Part shown: positions 9,201 to 17,398 of the stretch, piece by piece | Layout of the letters: the number at the start of each line of letters is the position of its first letter | How positions within the stretch are numbered: position 1 is the first letter of the stretch | Source: Pedosphaera sp. | GTDB taxonomy: Bacteria; Verrucomicrobiota; Verrucomicrobiia; Limisphaerales; F1-12-MAGs170 | Assembly: GCA_009695275.1 (NCBI GenBank) | Contig: SIBF01000015.1 | Coordinates: forward strand, 1 to 40,442 | Length of the DNA stretch: 40,442 nucleotides | Reading direction: 5' to 3' | The notes under the pieces: model-generated | Told to the model about the DNA's origin: nothing | Database searches by the model: none | What the model saw: the letters and a program-made list of their open reading frames with translations, nothing else | Program-made: the position numbers and the translations under genes

Positions 9201-9299
9201 ATGACAAAACATCTCAAGCAAGGCGAACTTGAAGCCCTCTGCTCGCTCGACTTCCATTTCAATGAAGTGAACAACCGGTTCAAGAAACTCGGCCTGTAG
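9201..9299 (+). pseudogene. purB: second purB 3'-end copy (32 codons)
   Basis: This 32-codon open frame reads KQGELEALCSLDFHF and ends EVNNRFKKLGL before a TAG. It is the same C-terminal tail as the purB fragment ending at 8147, and it begins just after the nucleotidyltransferase stop. The ATG at 9201 is probably fortuitous. Too little is left for any enzyme. It marks the far edge of the bracketed toxin module. Confidence 0.78.
9205..9299 (+). repeat. purB-tail direct repeat, copy 2
   Basis: Partner of the repeat at 8053-8147 in the same orientation. Differences such as ctc/ctt and ggg/ggc fall mostly at third codon positions. This fits an independently evolved purB tail rather than a very recent tandem duplication. 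Confidence 0.82.
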
Positions 9300-9326
9300 C
9301 CGCCGACGTGAGGAGGCGGAATGTTT

Positions 9327-9457
9327 TATACTCTGCGCGGCCATAGATTGCGCTTTTTGAAATCGAGCGAAAATGGTCGCTTCCCATTGATTGTGAGCTA
9401 CTTGACAACTCAAGTGTCACGGTGCCAAAAGCGCAGTTTGTGACCGCGCTCAGTATA
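9327..9457 (+). mobile_element. 127-bp MITE, copy 1 (TA-flanked)
   Basis: A non-coding 127-bp element (9329-9455) with imperfect terminal inverted repeats. The ends read TACTCTGCGCGG and, on the other strand, TACTGAGCGCGG, and the similarity continues for about 30 bases. TA lies on both sides, as expected for the TA target duplication of IS630/Tc1-mariner-type transposases. Near-identical copies occur at 26502-26632 (same orientation) and 31313-31443 (inverted). No transposase is present, so movement would need one in trans. Confidence 0.85.
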
Positions 9458-9649
9458 ACCACGGATGAACATGGATAATCCCGGATTCAATTCAGCCACG
9501 AAAGGGAACGAAGAACACAAGTTCAACCTTCTCCGCCTGGATCCGTTTTCGCTGGCCGGGCCAATGCCGCCGTCTCTGGAAGACGCGCTGACCAGAAGTG
9601 GACTGGACGCTGGCTTCTGAAGACCGCCTAACCGCCGAAGTGAAGTGAA

Positions 9650-9817
9650 GCTTCGTCCGTTCTCGACGATTCCCATTTCGCAACTTCTCTCGCCGAGTAT
9701 CCGAAGGCGAAGGAAGGCATCGTCATCTGCCGCACCCCGAGGCCGTTCAAACTCGTTCCCAAAATTACGGCCCTCCCGTGGCAGGAAATTCCAACTCTGG
9801 GCGAACGCATCACCTGA
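9650..9817 (+). pseudogene. C-terminal remnant of an AAA-type ATPase (DUF4143-like)
   Basis: In the frame ending at the TGA at 9815-9817 the translation reads SLAEYPKAKEGIVICRTPRP followed by FKLVPKITALPWQEIPTLGE. This resembles the C-terminal end of DUF4143-containing AAA ATPases, which often close with an ALPWQE-type segment. No start codon or upstream domain remains, and the preceding 190 bases from the MITE onward are not convincingly coding. I read it as debris of a gene cut by the nearby rearrangements. Confidence 0.55.
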
Positions 9818-9828
9818 GTGTCGGCACC

Positions 9829-9954
9829 GAACCTCCCAAGCTCGCTGCCGTCATATTCGCCCACATGGTGGGCTACAGTGCGGATGATGCGACGCCCCAG
9901 GAGCGCAATGTCCCGGGCAAGCCCGTCGGCCGTGGAGTCATACTTTACAAATAG
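9829..9954 (+). pseudogene. N-terminal scrap of a class III adenylate/guanylate cyclase domain
   Basis: Forty-one codons read EPPKLAAVIFAHMVGYSADD before losing similarity and ending at a TAG at 9952. LAAxxFxDMVGYS is the opening strand of class III nucleotide cyclase domains. That domain is commonly fused in this phylum to the same TolB-like and TPR modules found in the next gene. The conserved first metal-binding Asp of the DMVGYS motif is His here. The scrap is only a beginning and cannot fold alone. It may be the relic of a cyclase-TPR gene replaced by the kinase-TPR gene downstream. Confidence 0.45.
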
Positions 9955-10027
9955 TCCGGCCAAACGCACACTGCGCTGGCATGATTCCCGTTCGGATGCA
10001 AACTCTCTGAAACACGTTAAGACACTC

Positions 10028-12564
10028 ATGATTGGCAACTCGCTCACCCACTACCGGATCACCGCCAAGCTGGGCGAAGGCGGCATGGGCGCGGTGTATC
10101 GCGCGACTGACACGAAGCTTGGCCGCGAAGTGGCGATAAAAGTCCTGCCGCCGCACTTCAGTCGTGATGCCCAGAGCCTTGCCCGCTTCGAGCGCGAGGC
10201 TAGCGCGCTGGCTTCACTCAACCATCCGCAAATCGCCGCCATTTATGGCTTCGACTCGGATCATTCCTCGTGCTCGAACTCGTCGAGGGCGAGACTCTCG
10301 GAGAACGACTCCGGCGCGGAGCGCTTCCGCTCGACGAGGCGCTGAAGGTCGCCCGGCAGATCGCCGAGGCCATCGAAGCCGCGCACGAGAATGGAATCAT
10401 TCATCGCGACCTCAAGCCGGGGAATGTGAAGATCACGTCCAACGGCCGGGTCAAGGTATTGGATTTCGGGCTGGCGAAGATGACGGTAGGGACGCGTTCC
10501 ACCGCGTCCCCATCTGTTTCAAATGAGAAGGCCAGCGGAAAAATTGGGGACGCGGTGGAACGCGTCCTTACCAGCGCAAACATGGACGCTTCTACGCTCT
10601 GTGCAGACTCCACCACCCCCGGCGCTGTGATGGGCACCCCGGCCTACATGAGCCCGGAGCAGGCTCGCGGCCAGGAGGTGGACAAGCGAACGGACGTGTG
10701 GGCCTTTGGCTGTTGTTTGTATGAATGTCTGAGCGGAACCAAACCTTTCAGGGGTGACACGGTCAGCGACCTGATGGCCGAGGTGCTGCGCAGCGAGCCG
10801 GACTGGTCGTTGGTGCTGCCGGAAACGCCGCGCGAAGTGGTGACGTTATTGCGCCGGTGTTTGGAGAAGGAACAGACTCGAAGGTTGAGCAGTATGGGCG
10901 ACATCGCCCTCACGCTGGAGTCGGCAGGAGTTTCCAATGCGCTTCCAAGAGCCGCCTCGTCGGACAGTAGCAGCCGACGTGAGTCGGCTCATTCTGAACG
11001 CGGAACGGCAAGTCAGAGCCGACTCACGTCGGCTGCTACAAAGTTTGGTGGGATCGCCGCGCTCCTGTTGTTCGCCATCGGAGTTGGCTGGTGGTTCCCG
11101 CATCAATCGGGCAAGACGCCGAAGCCGAGCGCAAGTTCACCTGGCGTGACGAATTCTCCCGCCGCCGCCACGCCGATCGCCATCGACCAGAAATCCATCG
11201 CCGTGCTGCCGTTCGTGAACATGAGCGCGGACAAGGACAATGAGTATTTCAGCGACGGCATTTCAGAGGAAATTCTCAATGCGCTGGCCCGGACGCCGGG
11301 TTTGCGCGTGGCGGCGCGGACCTCGGCCTTTTCGTTCAAGGGCAAGAACGAATCGGTGCAGCACATCGGCGAGATGCTCAAAGTGGGCGTCGTACTCGAA
11401 GGCAGCGTGCGGCGCGCGGGCAACCAACTGCGCATCACCGCCCAGCTCATCAACGTGGCCGACGGCTTCAATATGTGGTCGGACACGTTTGATCGGAAAG
11501 CAGAGGATGTGTTCGCGATTCAAACCGAGGTGGCGCTGCGGGTGCAGGAGGTGTTGAAAGTGAAACTGCTGGCGGGAGACGGCTCCAGCGCCACGCTCGC
11601 CGGGACGGACAATCTGGAGGCGTACGACCTGTATATGCGCGGCCGGCAATTCTGGAACCTGCGCACCGGCGCCGACATCCAACGCGCCGTGGGTTTATTC
11701 CAGCAAGCGACGGAGAAGGATCCGAAGTTCGCCGCAGCTTACGCCGGGCTGGCGTCCAGCTACGTGCTGCTGCCGGAATACGCCGCGGTGCCGGGGCGCG
11801 AGGCGATTCCCAAGGCGCGGGCGGCGGCGCGGCGGGCGCTCGAACTGGATGGCCGGCTGGCCGAAGCCCACGCGGTGCTGGGCCAATGCGCGCAGAGTGA
11901 TTGGGATTGGGCGGGCGCGGAGCAGGAATATCAGGAGGCGCTGCGCTTGATCCCCAATCATGCCACCAGTCACCACTGGTATTCGACGCTGCTGCAAGTA
12001 CAGGGAAGGATGGATCAAGCCCTCGCTGAGATTCGCAAGGCTCTGGCGCTCGATCCGTTGTCCGCCGTGATTCAGGATACCGTTGGCTACCACCTTTGTT
12101 TTGCTGGTCGATACGAGGAGGCATTGGTGGAGGTTGATAAAGCGCTCAAGCTTTCGCCGGACTTCCTGTCGGCCTATGGTGATCGCGGTCGAATCTTCCT
12201 CGTGCAGAAGAAAATTCTGGAAGCCATTGCCGAGTTTGAAAAGGTCCGGAAAAAGACGGGTGACACGCCGTACGCACTTGGTTACTTGGGCCACGCTTAT
12301 GCCCTTGCGGGCCGGACGAATGAGGCGCGTCAAATCCTCGAGAAGTTGAAGAGCATCTCGGCCAGCGGCGGTTCCGCCGCCTATGAGATTGGGCTTGTTT
12401 ACCAGGGATTGGGTGAGCTGGATCAAGCTTTTCTCTGGTTAGAGCGTTCGGCCGATAGCCGCGACCAGGATCCGCGGTCGTGGAAAATCGAGCCGCTGTT
12501 GAGGGACGTGGTTAAAGACCCGCGCTACGCGGCGCTGCTCAAGAAATTCAGTCTGGACAAATGA
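10028..12564 (+). CDS. Serine/threonine kinase-TM-TolB-like-TPR protein (apparent frameshift near 10260)
   Basis: The kinase starts at the ATG at 10028 (MIGNSLTHYRITAKLGEGGM) with the glycine loop and the VAIKVL lysine. Near 10255-10270 the frame shifts: sequence through IAAIYGFDSD continues in another frame as FLVLELVEGETL. The rest runs unbroken to 12564. It has the catalytic loop HRDLKPGN, DFGLA, GTPAYMSPEQ, a transmembrane segment (IAALLLFAIGVGWWF, nt 11047-11091), a TolB/FlgO-like domain (SIAVLPFVNMSADKDNEYFS) and TPR repeats to the end. Such proteins are membrane receptors that sense outside and phosphorylate inside. Two palindromic repeats are inserted in frame. The shift is a true mutation or a sequencing error; if real, the kinase is dead. 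Confidence 0.82.
10485..10572. repeat. 28-bp inverted-repeat stem-loop inserted in the kinase activation segment
   Basis: Arms at 10485-10512 and 10545-10572 are complementary over 28 bases with one mismatch, around a 32-base loop. The core is GGACGCGTTCCACCGCGTCC. The element lies between DFGLA and the SPE motif and keeps the frame. It therefore adds about 30 residues to the activation segment, which is normally short and strictly structured. Confidence 0.85.
10967..11039. repeat. 24-bp perfect inverted-repeat stem-loop inserted between kinase and TM segment
   Basis: Arms at 10967-10990 and 11016-11039 are perfectly complementary over 24 bases around a 25-base loop. The core is CAGCCGACGTGAGTCGGCT. 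The element is translated in frame as part of the linker before the transmembrane helix. It is a different sequence family from the stem-loop at 10485-10572. Confidence 0.88.
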
Positions 12565-12763
12565 GCGCCAGCACCGAACAACGCAAGCCCGTCGCGGAAT
12601 GGCTGGAGCATCATCACTGGGTCGTGGGTGGTCTTCTGTCCAAGCACTCCGGTCGGGAGTCCAAGACGAAGGGCACTTGGTTAAAGCTCATCGTGGAGAA
12701 GAGCATCGAGGCTCTGAGAAACCCGGCTTGCCACGGTTCCTGTCCTGACGTTATTTTCGCGAT

Positions 12764-13015
12764 ATGAAGACTAGCAGCATGACGATCTCCGTTTCGCCGG
12801 CTGACGCCGCCATCATTCGGAACTTTCGCCAGGCCAGGCGCTACCCGACCAATGCTGGCGTGGTCCACGCGGCACTGCGCCGCCTGGAAGATACGGAATG
12901 GGACCCTGACTCATATCCGCCTGGTAGCCTGGCCCATCTTTACACGCCCTCGAGAAATCGAGAGGAACTGATGCTAAATAAAGTCAGCACGTTAAAGGTG
13001 GACCACGATGACTAA
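12764..13015 (+). CDS. Antitoxin-like protein upstream of a PemK/MazF toxin
   Basis: This 83-residue protein begins MKTSSMTISVSPADAAIIRN; a second ATG at 12779 is also possible. A beta strand followed by two helices at the N-terminus (AGVVHAALRRLED) suggests a ribbon-helix-helix-type DNA-binding antitoxin, with an acidic, disordered C-terminal tail for toxin binding. Its stop overlaps the start of the PemK/MazF-like gene by 8 bases, the usual antitoxin-first operon. Such antitoxins normally repress their own promoter. The fold is an inference from pattern; the role follows from the neighbour. Confidence 0.65.
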   Translation: MKTSSMTISVSPADAAIIRNFRQARRYPTNAGVVHAALRRLEDTEWDPDSYPPGSLAHLYTPSRNREELMLNKVSTLKVDHDD

Positions 13016-13343
13016 ATGTCAGTGGGACCTCTGGACGCTGGATTTCCCGGGGCGTGGCACCCATCCAGCCGTGCTGGTTTCTCACCCAGATCGGTGCGCC
13101 CGTTCGGCAGTCGTGAACGTGCTGTACTGCACCAGCCAGCGGCAGGGCAGAGCGCCGAAGGAAAATGAAGTCATGCTCAACAGCGCCGATGGATTGGAAT
13201 GGGAAACCTTCTGCCTCTGCGACCATCTATATTCGATAGAGGCTTCACAATTGAAGGCACGGCTTGGTCGCGTAGGTCCTGAACGGCGTCGCGCCATTCG
13301 CCGCAAGTTGATTCAATTCTACCGCCTGTTGGTTGACGACTGA
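13008..13343 (+). CDS. PemK/MazF-family toxin (endoribonuclease)
   Basis: This 111-residue protein matches the PemK/MazF pattern. It has an early strand carrying HPAVLVSHP, then VVNVLYCTSQR, then EVMLNSADGLEWETFCLCDH, and a C-terminal helical tail ERRRAIRRKLIQFYRLL. Members are sequence-specific endoribonucleases held inactive by a cognate antitoxin. It is the second gene of an overlapping pair with the antitoxin-like gene at 12764. Its length is normal and no key region is missing. The target sequence cannot be read from the protein. Confidence 0.75.
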   Translation: MTKCQWDLWTLDFPGRGTHPAVLVSHPDRCARSAVVNVLYCTSQRQGRAPKENEVMLNSADGLEWETFCLCDHLYSIEASQLKARLGRVGPERRRAIRRKLIQFYRLLVDD

Positions 13344-13418
13344 TGCCCCAAGGTGCGGCAGCATGGCTTTCACTGTCCTGTCATTTGCACGCCGGACCAA
13401 CTGCTCTCAATTTGAGCC

Positions 13419-13646
13419 ATGAAGAATCCGATTATCGCCGAACTGCGCCGGATCCGGGATGCGCGCGCCCAGCGTCACAACTTCGATATTGAGGCGATGG
13501 CGCGTGACTTGACAGAGCTCGCGCCTTGGATGCAAAGGCAGACCTGCACTCTGCGCCGCGGGCGGATGGTCTCTGTCGCATCGCTTCGCCCAAGAAAGCA
13601 GGCCCGGGTCGGCACCTCGAAAGTGGGAGTGATGAAGCACAAGTGA
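13419..13646 (+). CDS. Small hypothetical protein (MKNPIIAELRRIRDARAQRH type)
   Basis: A 75-residue open frame starting MKNPIIAELRRIRDARAQRH and continuing IEAMARDLTELAPW. Short proteins with this opening (a helix, then a tyrosine- or isoleucine-containing stretch and a DL motif) are common as orphan genes or toxin-antitoxin neighbours in GC-rich bacteria. The C-terminal half is basic and less convincing, so the real product may have been longer or frameshifted. It lies 76 bases after the PemK-like toxin and may belong to the same accessory patch. The function is unknown. Confidence 0.45.
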   Translation: MKNPIIAELRRIRDARAQRHNFDIEAMARDLTELAPWMQRQTCTLRRGRMVSVASLRPRKQARVGTSKVGVMKHK

Positions 13647-13740
13647 AGTGTCTATCTGTCGCGTGTTCCGGCTGCTGGTTGAAGCGATTTCGAGACGCCC
13701 TTGATCGTTTTTCAGCCAATCCTTCAACCAAAAATCCATT

Positions 13741-15219
13741 TTGAAAACATACCTCATCCTCTCGACCCTCCTCACCATCGGCCTGAACCCAGCCTCTGCC
13801 GCGGATTCAGCCCCGCCGAATTGGCCGCAGTTCCGCGGTCCGGGCGGCAATGCCATCGCTCCCGCGCAAACCATCCCGCTCGCGTTCGGTCCTGAAAAGA
13901 ATCTGCGCTGGCAAACCGCGATGCCCTCTGGTCATTCGTCCCCGTGCATCTGGGGCGACCGCATCTTTCTCACCGGCCATGTCGGCACGACCTTGAAGAT
14001 GCTCTGCGTGCGCCGCTCGGATGGGAAAATTCTTTGGGACCGGGAGCGGACAATTTCCAAACTGCTCACCTACGAACACGTGGCCGGCGGCCCGGCGAAT
14101 TCCACTCCGGCGACCGATGGCCAACGCGTGGCCTTCCTGTTCGACGACTACGGCGTGGTCGTCACCGATCTGGCGGGTGCGTTGGTTTGGGAAAGGAAGT
14201 TTCCCTCAACCGCGAATGCTTACAGCTACGGTGCCTCACCCGTCCTCGACGACGGCAACCTTTATCTGAACCGGGATGGCGGCCTTGATTCGAGCCTGAT
14301 CTGTCTGGAGGCCTCGACGGGGAAGGAGCTTTGGAAAGCCGCGCGACCAAACATGATTGGCAGTTTTTGCACGCCATACGTGTTGGGCGAAGGCGCGGCG
14401 AAACAAATTCTGGCAGGCGGCACCGGCTGGCTCCACGCCTACGCCGCTGCGACGGGTGATCCTGTCTGGCAAGTGGGCGGCTTGCCTGCCATCGTCTGTC
14501 CCTCACCGGTGGCTGCCGATGGCATGATCATCTTTGGTGGATGGACCACGGCACATGCGGCCGGTCGCAACCGTGTGGAATCCGCTTTCGATGAAGATTC
14601 CGGCGTCTCGGCTGAATCGATGAAGGATCCGGCAGCTTTCCTGGCGCAGTTTGATGCAAACAAGGACGGGAAGTTGTCAAAGGATGAGTTCCCCAGGAGC
14701 CGCGCGCGCGATGCCTTCAACTTCATCGACAAAAACAGGAATGGTTTTGCCGAGCTGGAGGAATGGGCTCCGCTTTACGGTGAACAACAGATGGCCCCGG
14801 GGCGGAACGTGATCCTTGGCATTACGACCGGCGGCAAGGGTGATGTCACCAAGACCCACGTGAAATGGGAGACGACCAAGGGCGTGCCTTATGTCGCTTC
14901 GACGCTGATCCATGGCGGGCGGGTGTACCTCGTGAAGACCGGCGGATTCGTCACCTGCCTCGATGCGAAGACTGGGAAGGCGCATTACGAATCGGAACGG
15001 CTGGGAGTTGCCGGAGAGTATTACTCTACTCCCATCGCGGTGGGTGATCACATCATCGTCTCTGCCCAACGAGGGACGGTGTTTGTGCTGAAGGACGGAG
15101 TGAAGTTTGATGTGGTCTCACGCAACGAACTTGGCGAAGCGATCTTCGCCACGCCTGCCGTGGTGGGGAACACTTTGTATCTTCGCGATGAGAAACACCT
15201 CTGGGCGTTTGGAGAATAA
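13741..15219 (+). CDS. Secreted PQQ-type beta-propeller protein with EF-hand pair
   Basis: A 492-residue exported protein. It starts at a TTG giving MKTYLILSTLLTIGLNPASA, a clear signal peptide cut after ASA. The mature start WPQFRGPGGN is typical of BamB-like PQQ-propeller proteins in Planctomycetes and Verrucomicrobia. Propeller strands recur as GKILWDRE, GALVWERK, GKELWKAA and GDPVWQVG. A calcium-binding EF-hand pair is inserted near residues 303-340 (DANKDGKLSKDEF and DKNRNGFAELEEW), after which the propeller resumes. It probably acts in the periplasm or on the cell surface; the ligand is unknown. No other ATG start fits the signal peptide. Confidence 0.85.
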   Translation: MKTYLILSTLLTIGLNPASAADSAPPNWPQFRGPGGNAIAPAQTIPLAFGPEKNLRWQTAMPSGHSSPCIWGDRIFLTGHVGTTLKMLCVRRSDGKILWDRERTISKLLTYEHVAGGPANSTPATDGQRVAFLFDDYGVVVTDLAGALVWERKFPSTANAYSYGASPVLDDGNLYLNRDGGLDSSLICLEASTGKELWKAARPNMIGSFCTPYVLGEGAAKQILAGGTGWLHAYAAATGDPVWQVGGLPAIVCPSPVAADGMIIFGGWTTAHAAGRNRVESAFDEDSGVSAESMKDPAAFLAQFDANKDGKLSKDEFPRSRARDAFNFIDKNRNGFAELEEWAPLYGEQQMAPGRNVILGITTGGKGDVTKTHVKWETTKGVPYVASTLIHGGRVYLVKTGGFVTCLDAKTGKAHYESERLGVAGEYYSTPIAVGDHIIVSAQRGTVFVLKDGVKFDVVSRNELGEAIFATPAVVGNTLYLRDEKHLWAFGE

Positions 15220-15553
15220 GCGCGGATCAGTTGTTGCGTATATGTGTGCGGTATAAACCCGCCCGGCACTGCGAAACTTTTGGAGTGCGGTGGCAAAGCG
15301 CAGAGACGACACCGCTTTCGCATAGCACCGGACATCCTTTCCCGTTCAAAAGCACCGTTGCACGGTGGAGCTGAAGGTCGAGACGGATCACTTCGCGATC
15401 AGTTGGCGCTCTGCCGGCGAAGTTCAAATCGAGCGGCGTGGTTGCCTCTATCGCCAAATTGAGAATGCACAGTTGTGTGGCGCTGCTTCGTTTTCCCATC
15501 GACGATCAGGCCTTGCCGAGACAAGCTCACAAATCAACTTGCCCATCCAATCA
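15220..15553. other. Intergenic stretch without a supported gene
   Basis: This stretch separates the PQQ protein and the first CotH gene. It contains a run near 15282-15330 (gtgcggtggcaaagcgcaga and onward) that resembles a repeat I recall as common in Verrucomicrobia genomes, but no second copy lies in this window. The open frame that would extend CotH upstream to 15365 lacks a signal peptide at its start, so I treat it as non-coding. Confidence 0.4.
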
Positions 15554-17338
15554 ATGATCAACCCAATCAACCTCCATCAGTTCATCGCCTCGTCCCGGCT
15601 CCAAACCCGCCTCGCTACTCTCCTGGTATTCGTTACCTGGGCCGCGAGCCTCGGTATGCTGAACGCAGCCGTGAAACCACAGACTCCCGTTGCTGATTCG
15701 TTTGCCCCGGATCATGTCCTCGATATTTCCATCATTCTGCCGGAGGCTGAATTTGAAAAGATGCGTAATCAATCGCGGGATCCGGCCTTGGAGTTCAGCA
15801 AGACCCGTCTCGAACACGCCGCCGAACGGCCTTACACATGGTTCCAAAGCGAGGTCACCATCGACGGCGCGCGTTTCGCGAAAGTCGGTGTGCGGAAACG
15901 GGGATTCTTCGGCTCGACCAGCCAGGAACGTCCCGCGCTGAACATCGATCTCGCGCACTACAAAAAGAAAAACCAGTTCGCCGGTGAGATGCGCTTCAAA
16001 CTCCATAACAACAACCAGGATGCATCGCAGATAAAGCAGGCGCTTTCCTATCAGGTGTTTGCTGCGGCGGGTGTGCCCAGTCCGCGTTGCAATTTTGCGC
16101 GAGTGAAAATCAACGGGCACGATCTTGGCGTCTATTCGCACATCGACCGCATCGACGATGAGTTTCTCGACCGGCACTTTGGTAGTCACGGGGGGAGTCT
16201 TTACGAGGCGGCGATCAGCGATTTCCGGCCCGGCTGGATCGAGACCTTTCAGAAGAAAAACGAGAACGGGCAAAATGGAAAAGCCGAACTCACCGCCGTG
16301 GTGGAGGCATTGCAAAGCACCGATGCTGAATTGTTGGAGCGATTGGACAAGGTGCTGGACATGGACGCTTTCATGAGTTTCTGGGCGGTGGAAAGCCTGA
16401 TCAACCATTGGGACGGATTCGCAGGCCATCAAAACAACGCCTTTGTTTATCATGATCCGAAAACCAAAAAGCTCCGGTTCATCCCATGGGGGCCGGACTC
16501 CACATTCGGGGACCACCATCTATTCGTGCCCTTTCAACCACCCGCCTCGGTCTTGGCAGTCAGCTACCTGACGCGCCGGCTCTACAACCATCCTGTGACC
16601 CAGGAACGCTATCGGCGTCGGATGAAGGAATTGCTGGCCACGGCCTGGGACGAAAAGAAGCTGCTGGCCGAAGTGGACCGCATGGAGAATTTGCTGCGAG
16701 GTAAGATGCTTGTGCCGGAACCGATGGTGAAGATGTCACTTGCAGGTGTGAGGAAATTTATCACCAATCGCAGGTCCGTTATCGAAGCAGAGCTTGCTCA
16801 ACCGGCTCAACCGTGGAACTTCACGCTGAGGCGCTCCATATCCATCGAGGATGTGGCCAAGTCGAAGGTGAGCTTCTCAGCGACTTGGAGTACGAATTTT
16901 TTCCGGCCACCCGACAAGAGCAGCATGGCGCAAGTGGAGCTCGACTTTTATGGCCGGCACTATTCGGGAACGTTCACTGAATTGAGAGCAGGCCCCGACA
17001 TGAGGACCCCGGGGAACGCAAGCGTCATATTGACCGGAATCTTCCCCGGAGTGTCGGTGCCAATCCATTTAGCGATCAGCACTCCCAGCAAGTTGTTTCA
17101 GAGCGGCACCCAGAAGTTCACACCCGGGGAGACCGGAGTGACGATGCTGGCGGGTCATTTTGAGCAGGAAGATTTCCGCATTTTAGGATTCTCCAGCACC
17201 GGCAACTTGAGCCTGAAGCAAACCGGCATGACCGAGGGCGCGGCTGTGGCGGGGGAGTTTGAAGGCAACTTCGCATTCCTGCCTTGGGAGGACGTCGATT
17301 TGAAGGCGCTGAAATCAGTCTCAGCTGAGAAAAAGTAA
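15554..17338 (+). CDS. CotH kinase-family secreted protein (paralogue 1)
   Basis: A 594-residue exported protein of the CotH family, atypical protein kinases first described in Bacillus spore coats. I chose the ATG at 15554 because it is followed by a signal-like helix (LATLLVFVTWAASLGMLNA). CotH landmarks follow: VGVRKRGFFGS, FKLHNNNQDASQIKQALSYQ, LGVYSHIDRIDDEFLDRHFG, then NHWDGFAGHQNNAFVYHDP and FIPWGPDSTFGD, which carry the presumed catalytic and metal-binding residues. The C-terminal 150 residues form an extra beta-rich domain. A close paralogue lies directly downstream, so this is a tandem duplication. The substrate is unknown. Confidence 0.87.
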   Translation: MINPINLHQFIASSRLQTRLATLLVFVTWAASLGMLNAAVKPQTPVADSFAPDHVLDISIILPEAEFEKMRNQSRDPALEFSKTRLEHAAERPYTWFQSEVTIDGARFAKVGVRKRGFFGSTSQERPALNIDLAHYKKKNQFAGEMRFKLHNNNQDASQIKQALSYQVFAAAGVPSPRCNFARVKINGHDLGVYSHIDRIDDEFLDRHFGSHGGSLYEAAISDFRPGWIETFQKKNENGQNGKAELTAVVEALQSTDAELLERLDKVLDMDAFMSFWAVESLINHWDGFAGHQNNAFVYHDPKTKKLRFIPWGPDSTFGDHHLFVPFQPPASVLAVSYLTRRLYNHPVTQERYRRRMKELLATAWDEKKLLAEVDRMENLLRGKMLVPEPMVKMSLAGVRKFITNRRSVIEAELAQPAQPWNFTLRRSISIEDVAKSKVSFSATWSTNFFRPPDKSSMAQVELDFYGRHYSGTFTELRAGPDMRTPGNASVILTGIFPGVSVPIHLAISTPSKLFQSGTQKFTPGETGVTMLAGHFEQEDFRILGFSSTGNLSLKQTGMTEGAAVAGEFEGNFAFLPWEDVDLKALKSVSAEKK

Positions 17339-17398
17339 TTGAGAACCCCGGCTGCTTGTCGCGATCAGGCATTCGATCCAAGCCTTAAACCACACATA

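Noticed and set aside
12561-12767. A 68-codon frame overlapping the kinase stop
   Set aside because: It has no recognisable domain, its composition looks random and it has no link to the following toxin-antitoxin pair.
15244-15462. A 72-codon frame upstream of the first CotH gene
   Set aside because: It overlaps repeat-like sequence and has no protein features.
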